Source of the DNA: Nitrospira lenta
GTDB lineage: Bacteria; Nitrospirota; Nitrospiria; Nitrospirales; Nitrospiraceae
Reading direction: 5' to 3'
Assembly: GCA_945905765.1 (NCBI GenBank)
Contig: CAMDPZ010000019.1
Coordinates: 1-36,867 of the forward strand
DNA: 36,867 bases
Positions 32,363 to 36,867 of the stretch are shown here, in pieces. Made by a program: the position numbers and the translations under genes. Under the pieces are notes generated by a model. That model did no database searches. It was not told where the DNA came from and was given only the letters and a program-made list of their open reading frames with translations. How positions within the stretch are numbered: position 1 is the first letter of the stretch; each line of letters starts with the position of its first letter.

Positions 32363-33960
32363 AGCTGAACACAGACATGACGGTCAACCGGATTACGGAC
32401 GAGATCTGGGAAATTCCCGCGTCTGAAAAGCCCGGCATGTTGGTGCCGGCCAGGATTTATGCGACCAGAGATATTTTGCAGGCTATGGATTCCGGGGTCT
32501 TCGATCAGGTGACCAATGTCGCTTGCCTGCCCGGTATCCGCCGCTATGCCCTCTGTATGCCGGATGGCCATTGGGGCTATGGATTTCCGATCGGGGGTGT
32601 CGCGGCGTTCGACGCGCGGGACGGCATCATTTCTCCCGGCGGTGTGGGCTACGATATCAATTGCGGTATGCGGCTGATTCGCACGGATTTGACGCTGGCG
32701 GATGTGCAGCCTCATCTGGAACGGCTTATGACGGAACTCTTCCGGACGGTGCCGGCCGGCGTCGGGGCAAGCGGGTTCGTCCGGCTTTCGGGGGAGGAAT
32801 TCAGCCGCGTGATGACCCATGGGGCCAAGTGGTGCGTGGAGCGGGGATACGGGTGGCATCGGGATCTCGTGCGGATGGAAGAAGGCGGTTGTATCGAGGG
32901 GGCCGATCCGTCGCTTGTGACCGACCACGCCATCAAACGGGGGATCAATCAGCTGGGGACCCTGGGGTCCGGCAATCATTATCTTGAAGTGCAGGTGGTG
33001 TCGGATGAGGGGATCTTCGATCCAGTCACGGCGGCGGCGCTCGGCATCACCGGCCACGAGCAGATCGTCGTGATGGTGCATTGCGGTTCGCGGGGATTCG
33101 GCCACCAGGTGGCGAGCGACTATCTCAAGGTGTTCGAGAAGTGCATGGGCCGCTACGGCATCACGGTGAAGGATCAACAGCTGGCCTGCGCGCCCTTTCG
33201 CTCTCCCGAGGGGCAGGAGTATTTTTCCGCCATGAACTGCGCCGCGAACACGGCCTTTGCCAACCGTCAAGTCATCACCCATCAGATTCGCGAAGCCTTT
33301 GCGACGGTGTTCGGCCGGTCCGCCGAATCCCTGGGGATGGAGTTGGTGTATGACGTGGCGCATAACATCGCCAAGGTCGAACGGTATCCGGAAGGGGAAT
33401 TGGTGGTGCATCGCAAGGGCGCCACCAGGGCCTTCGGGCCCGGGAGCCCTGAATTGCCGGAGGTGTTTCGCACGACCGGTCAGCCGGTCATCTGCGGCGG
33501 CTCGATGGAGACCGGCTCCTACTTGCTGGTGGGAACGGATCGAGCGGTGCGCGATACGTTCGGATCGACGATGCACGGGGCCGGGCGCACGATGTCCCGC
33601 GCGCAAGCGAAGCGGACGGTTCGCGGCGCGCAGCTGCAGCAACAGATGAAGCAGCGCGGCATTCTGGTCAAAGCCGTGTCGATGTCGGGCCTCGCGGAGG
33701 AGGCAGGCCTGGCCTACAAAGACATATCTGAAGTTGTGCAGTCGGTCGATCGTGCGGGAATTACAAAAAAGGTGGCGCAGTTACGACCGATTGGCAATAT
33801 TAAGGGCTGCACTCACCGTTATCTCAAGGAGTCCAATGGATCAACGCCAATGTCCCCGTTTCCCCGTTCGTTTTACGAGTACGTTTTCTTCTGCCAATCT
33901 GGTGAGAGGCGCGGGCTCGGTTCTCGATCTGTCGATTCGTGGCTGTCGCATCGAGAGTAG
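32359..33960 (+). CDS. rtcB: RNA-splicing ligase RtcB with an unusual C-terminal extension
   Basis: RtcB joins RNA ends with 2',3'-cyclic phosphate and 5'-OH, using GTP and Mn2+. Family motifs are seen: MPDGHWGYGFPIGGV, GGVGYDINCGMR (metal Asp and Cys), GSGNHYLEVQ, HCGSRGFGHQ, and STMHGAGRTMSR with the His that carries GMP (His406). The start is ATG 32359, coupled to archease; an upstream in-frame stretch from 32074 is noise from the archease frame. RtcB proteins normally end right after a Lys-Gly pair near the active site; here that is Lys482-Gly483, followed by TGC instead of a stop and 50 more residues (CTHRYLKESNG onward) that overlap the PilZ gene. The tail resembles no RtcB part and is likely a stop-loss product, unless sequencing error. 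Confidence 0.93.
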   Translation: MKLNTDMTVNRITDEIWEIPASEKPGMLVPARIYATRDILQAMDSGVFDQVTNVACLPGIRRYALCMPDGHWGYGFPIGGVAAFDARDGIISPGGVGYDINCGMRLIRTDLTLADVQPHLERLMTELFRTVPAGVGASGFVRLSGEEFSRVMTHGAKWCVERGYGWHRDLVRMEEGGCIEGADPSLVTDHAIKRGINQLGTLGSGNHYLEVQVVSDEGIFDPVTAAALGITGHEQIVVMVHCGSRGFGHQVASDYLKVFEKCMGRYGITVKDQQLACAPFRSPEGQEYFSAMNCAANTAFANRQVITHQIREAFATVFGRSAESLGMELVYDVAHNIAKVERYPEGELVVHRKGATRAFGPGSPELPEVFRTTGQPVICGGSMETGSYLLVGTDRAVRDTFGSTMHGAGRTMSRAQAKRTVRGAQLQQQMKQRGILVKAVSMSGLAEEAGLAYKDISEVVQSVDRAGITKKVAQLRPIGNIKGCTHRYLKESNGSTPMSPFPRSFYEYVFFCQSGERRGLGSRSVDSWLSHRE

Positions 33961-34198
33961 CTTGGAAGTGGCGCCCGGCACGACGTTGGACGTGCATGTG
34001 CAGACTGATGGCGATGTGCTTCCTGTTCAGGTGCAGCAGGCGGTGGTGCGTTGGAGTCGGCCCCCTCAGTTTGGACTGGAATTTGTGACGTTGGTGCCGG
34101 AAGAATGGGCTCGCCTCCAGGAAGTCGTCAGGCGGATTGAGATGGAACCCTACCAGCGAGAGGCTGAGGAGGCTCAGAAAACACAAGCCAGCTCGTAA
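33836..34198 (+). CDS. PilZ-domain protein
   Basis: PilZ domains bind cyclic di-GMP and control motility, exopolysaccharide or secretion. The 120-residue protein starts with QCPRFPVRFTSTF, where the usual arginines are only partly kept (RF in place of RxxxR), and has LDLSIRGCRIESSLEV in the place of the D-x-S-x-x-G motif, which is intact as DLSIRG. A C-terminal helix (about 85-120) is charged. I chose ATG 33836, with AAGGAG four bases upstream. It overlaps the RtcB tail by 125 bases in a different frame. A GGDEF-EAL gene lies 550 bases downstream, so cyclic di-GMP may be its ligand; binding is uncertain because of the altered arginine motif. Confidence 0.82.
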   Translation: MDQRQCPRFPVRFTSTFSSANLVRGAGSVLDLSIRGCRIESSLEVAPGTTLDVHVQTDGDVLPVQVQQAVVRWSRPPQFGLEFVTLVPEEWARLQEVVRRIEMEPYQREAEEAQKTQASS

Positions 34199-34750
34199 TG
34201 GGCTGAACTCCTCCGCGTCATTTTTTCTGCAACCCTGCGCCGGCGCCTGGTCATCCAGGCCTTCGAAACCCCAGTACCTTCAAGCCCCCAGCTCTGCAGC
34301 ATATGTACTATTACTTGCCATTGCGGCTGGTAGGGTACAGGGTATGCTGACCCTAGGTATGAGTGAGATAAGGCGGAATATCGAGCCAACGGTCGCATTT
34401 GCGCCTGGGTTTCAGTGTCACTGCAAGGAGGGGACGGTTCCTCGTGGTCGAAGAGGATCCGTCTAGGGCATCACACCGGGACGAGTCTGCATGGCGGTCA
34501 GTGATCAGCAGTGTCTTGTGACCTGTGCCTTGGTCCTGCTTTCTCCCGAAGCGGACCCGGTCCGTCAGGCTGTGCCTATTTCGCACAGGGGCTCCCGTCT
34601 CACACCTCCTATCGATGCCGTGGCGCAGAATGCCGCCAACAGGCCCCTCTTCTCACCGCACATGTGTTTCCTGTTTCAGCTAGGGCACAGGCAGTCCTGT
34701 CTGTCGATTGGCGCAGAACGTTCGAGGCAGAAGTGGGCATAGGCTACTGA
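34199..34750. other. Intergenic stretch without a convincing gene
   Basis: About 550 bases lie between the PilZ and the GGDEF-EAL genes. Short plus ORFs (for example 34491-34742) have no ribosome-binding site or family resemblance. I looked for a cyclic di-GMP riboswitch and found no recognisable core. A weak promoter-like pair (TTGCGG 34321-34326, TATGCT 34343-34348, 16-base spacer) is possible. Nothing else stands out. Confidence 0.5.
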
Positions 34751-36867
34751 ATGGAATTGCAAGGAGAACGGATCGCACCGCTGGCTCTCGTGGTCGATGG
34801 CGACGACGGCGTTCGGTTGCTCGCGCGCGAGGCGCTCGAGCGGGCCGGGCTGGAGGTTTGCGAGGCGACGCGCGGGGAACAGGCGCTGGCGCTGTTTGCT
34901 AAGGTCAGGCCTGACATCGTGGTGCTGGATGTGATGCTGCCAGGCCTCGACGGGTTTGCGACCTGTGCGAAGCTGCGCGGATCCGCGGGGGGGAACCGCG
35001 TGCCCATTTTGATCATGACGGGGCTCGACGATGCGGAGTCGATTTCCCGAGCCTATGAACATGGCGCGACGGATTTCATCACCAAGCCGCTCAATCCGAT
35101 GATCTTGAGCCATCGTGTACGGTACATGTTGCGGGGGAGTCATACTGTGGATGCGCTGCTTCGAAGCGAAGCGAGGCTGGGGCTCGCGCAGCGGATCGCC
35201 AAGATCGGTAATTGGGAATGGTGTCCGGACTCGAATCAGTTTACGGCCTCCGCTGAGCTCTGCCGCCTGATGGGTATTCGGCTTCAGGATTTTGCCGGTA
35301 CGTTCGACGCGTTTCTCCGTCTCGTGCATGAGGAAGACCGTGAGCGGGTCGAGGAGGCGCTGAGGGGGATTCTGAGCAGGCGAGCCCCCTGCAAAATCGA
35401 CCATCGCCTGGTCTTGCCGAACGGCATGGATGTGACGGTCAACCTCCAGGCTGAGGCGGTGTTTGATGACCACAAAAAAACATACTCGATCGTCGGGACG
35501 GCGCAAGACATCACTGACCGGAAACAGTCCGAGCGGGAGATCCATCGATTGGCCTATTTCGACAGCCTGACAGGGCTCCCAAATCGAGTGCTATTCAAAG
35601 ATCGCATTGCGCAGGCGCTCGCTCATGCCCGCCGCTACCAGACCTCCATGGCGTTGCTTTTTTTGGACTTGGACCGATTTAAAGTCATTAACGATACCTT
35701 AGGCCACAATATCGGTGACTTGCTCTTAAAGAATGTGGCTGACCGTCTGGCCGACTGTGTACGGCACAGTGACTCCGTTTGCCGATCGGTGGAAAAGCAG
35801 GAGGGGCATTCACTCGCGCGCTTGGGCGGCGATGAATTTACGGTGCTGCTGACGAATCTGTGCGATGTGCACGATGCCGAGAAAGTTGCCTGCCGGATGA
35901 TGGCGGGGCTGGCGCAATCGTTTGTGATCGAAGGACATGAGATTTTTGTCACCGCCAGTGTGGGGATCGCGATCTTTCCCGTCGATGGCGATTCGGTCGA
36001 TGTCCTGCTGAAAAATGCGGACAGCGCGATGTGTCACGCCAAGGAGAAGGGCCGGAATAATTTCCAGTTCTATTCCAACAGCCTGAATGCCGCGGCCACT
36101 GAGCGATTGGTTTTGGAAGGCGCGCTCCGCCATGCTATCGAGCGGGAGGAGTTTGTGGTGTATTACCAGCCGCAGATCGATCTGCGGACGGGCGGGGTCA
36201 TCGGGGCTGAGGCGTTGGTGCGATGGCAGCATCCCCAGCGAGGGCTCCTGCTTCCCGCGGAATTTCTGCCTGCTGCGATGGACGCGGGTTTGATCCGGCT
36301 GATCGACGAGTGGGTGTTGCGGACGGCGTGCCGTCAGAATCAGGCCTGGCAGGAGCGCGGGTTGATGCCGGTACGGATGGCCGTCAATGTGTCCCATTCA
36401 CTGTTCCATGGAAGTTCCTTGTTGTCGGTGGTGGAGGAGACGCTTCGCCAGACCGGATTGACGCCGGCCTGTCTTGATTTGGAATTGACGGAATCGGTCG
36501 CGATGCGCAACGTTGAGGCGTCGATTACGATGTTGTCCAGCTTGAAGGAGATGGGAGTGCAACTGTCGATCGACGATTTCGGCACCGGCTATTCGTCGCT
36601 CAGCTATCTGCAGCGGCTCCCGATCAATCTGGTAAAGATCGATCAGTCCTTTATTCGCGAGATCCTCGCGCTGCCCAGCCCAGCCCCCGCGCCTATCGTG
36701 CGGGCGATTATTGCGATGGCGCACAGTCTCAATCTGTATGTGTTGGCCGAAGGGGTTGAGCAGGAGGCTCAGCGAAAGCTATTGCTCACTCACGGTTGCG
36801 ATCAAGCGCAAGGCTATCTCTTCGGATCGCCGATGCAGGCTGAGGCCTTCGCCTCGTTACTCCCGCC
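34751..36867 (+). CDS. REC-PAS-GGDEF-EAL response regulator, cyclic di-GMP enzyme (truncated by window end)
   Basis: The frame is open from ATG 34751 to the window end (705 residues seen). A receiver domain (about 1-125) has the phosphate acceptor Asp60 in LDVMLPG and the switch Lys in FITKP; its first acidic motif is VVDGDD, with Gly where the second acidic residue usually sits. A PAS domain follows (about 140-260; IGNWEWCPDSNQF to DITDR). The GGDEF domain has LDLDRFKVINDTLGH and an intact GGDEF at 359-363, with about 13 extra residues (SVCRSVEKQEGHS) just before ARLGGDEF. The EAL domain has EAL at 487-489, LELTES, DDFGTGYSSLSYL and AEGVE, all intact. It may both make and degrade cyclic di-GMP under phosphorelay control. 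The nearest possible effector is the PilZ protein upstream. Confidence 0.93.
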   Translation, partial: MELQGERIAPLALVVDGDDGVRLLAREALERAGLEVCEATRGEQALALFAKVRPDIVVLDVMLPGLDGFATCAKLRGSAGGNRVPILIMTGLDDAESISRAYEHGATDFITKPLNPMILSHRVRYMLRGSHTVDALLRSEARLGLAQRIAKIGNWEWCPDSNQFTASAELCRLMGIRLQDFAGTFDAFLRLVHEEDRERVEEALRGILSRRAPCKIDHRLVLPNGMDVTVNLQAEAVFDDHKKTYSIVGTAQDITDRKQSEREIHRLAYFDSLTGLPNRVLFKDRIAQALAHARRYQTSMALLFLDLDRFKVINDTLGHNIGDLLLKNVADRLADCVRHSDSVCRSVEKQEGHSLARLGGDEFTVLLTNLCDVHDAEKVACRMMAGLAQSFVIEGHEIFVTASVGIAIFPVDGDSVDVLLKNADSAMCHAKEKGRNNFQFYSNSLNAAATERLVLEGALRHAIEREEFVVYYQPQIDLRTGGVIGAEALVRWQHPQRGLLLPAEFLPAAMDAGLIRLIDEWVLRTACRQNQAWQERGLMPVRMAVNVSHSLFHGSSLLSVVEETLRQTGLTPACLDLELTESVAMRNVEASITMLSSLKEMGVQLSIDDFGTGYSSLSYLQRLPINLVKIDQSFIREILALPSPAPAPIVRAIIAMAHSLNLYVLAEGVEQEAQRKLLLTHGCDQAQGYLFGSPMQAEAFASLLP

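Noticed and set aside
32254-33642. 462-codon minus frame opposite archease/rtcB
   Set aside because: Antisense to RtcB motifs and lacks recognisable features.
34491-34742. 83-codon plus ORF upstream of the GGDEF-EAL gene
   Set aside because: No ribosome-binding site, no domain, and an alternative frame over the same DNA is equally open.
34199-34750. Cyclic di-GMP riboswitch upstream of the GGDEF-EAL gene
   Set aside because: I could not find the conserved GEMM core or a paired architecture.

Overview
The window reads as a GC-rich, LPS-making Gram-negative chromosome. Gene content, gene order and the kind of intergenic repeats fit a Nitrospira-type member of Nitrospirota. That placement is inference; no rRNA or other decisive marker is present. 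There are no phage genes, transposases, tRNAs or CRISPR arrays. Almost every gene is a housekeeping, envelope or conserved hypothetical gene, but the intergenic DNA is unusually rich in self-complementary repeats.

Layout. (1) 1-9471, plus strand: a tightly packed block starting from a perfect consensus sigma70 promoter (5-33): lepA, lepB, the heptose-7-phosphate kinase gene hldE1/rfaE1, kdsB, pyrG, kdsA, kdsD, pgsA and plsY. It joins LPS inner-core sugar supply (heptose and Kdo, with PyrG making the CTP that KdsB uses) to phospholipid synthesis (PgsA, PlsY) and signal-peptide cleavage. kdsC is not in the block. (2) 9623-12476: a DAACS-type transporter, a flavin-reductase-like protein and an MscS channel. 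(3) 12477-15404: a gene-poor stretch with a GTCT/AGAC inverted repeat, two matched hairpins, a 19-residue Lys/Ala protein, a secreted Tim44-like protein (minus strand) and two doubtful small ORFs. (4) 15406-22636: a seven-gene set behind a near-consensus promoter: a small helical protein, a MutL-type actin-fold ATPase, a soluble sandwich/KOW-like protein, a DUF6754-like membrane protein and three more membrane proteins. This is the best candidate in the window for an undescribed system. (5) 22796-26157: a Memo-family protein that has lost its metal ligands, a cyclophilin and an MFS transporter (the last two on minus). (6) 26280-34198: a large AsmA-like protein, an M24 peptidase, an unpartnered SdhB-like iron-sulfur protein, archease plus RtcB (RNA ligation), and a PilZ protein overlapping the RtcB tail. 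(7) 34751-36867: a REC-PAS-GGDEF-EAL protein cut by the window end.

Two repeat systems run through the window. One is a ~124-bp palindromic element in three copies (6122, 8704, 18911) whose arms differ in sequence but stay complementary, as expected for a structure selected as RNA or DNA hairpin. The other is a set of inverted repeats whose arms are degenerate runs of a short word: GTCT/AGAC, GTGATG/CATCAC, ATAGCTAATAGC, or AAATGCAAAATG. In the seven-gene set, every junction that is not a tight overlap or a 6-base gap is occupied by a different one of these repeats. In three places the repeat has become part of a coding end: it supplies the N-terminus of the DUF6754-like protein and the last codons and stop of the MutL-like and MFS proteins.
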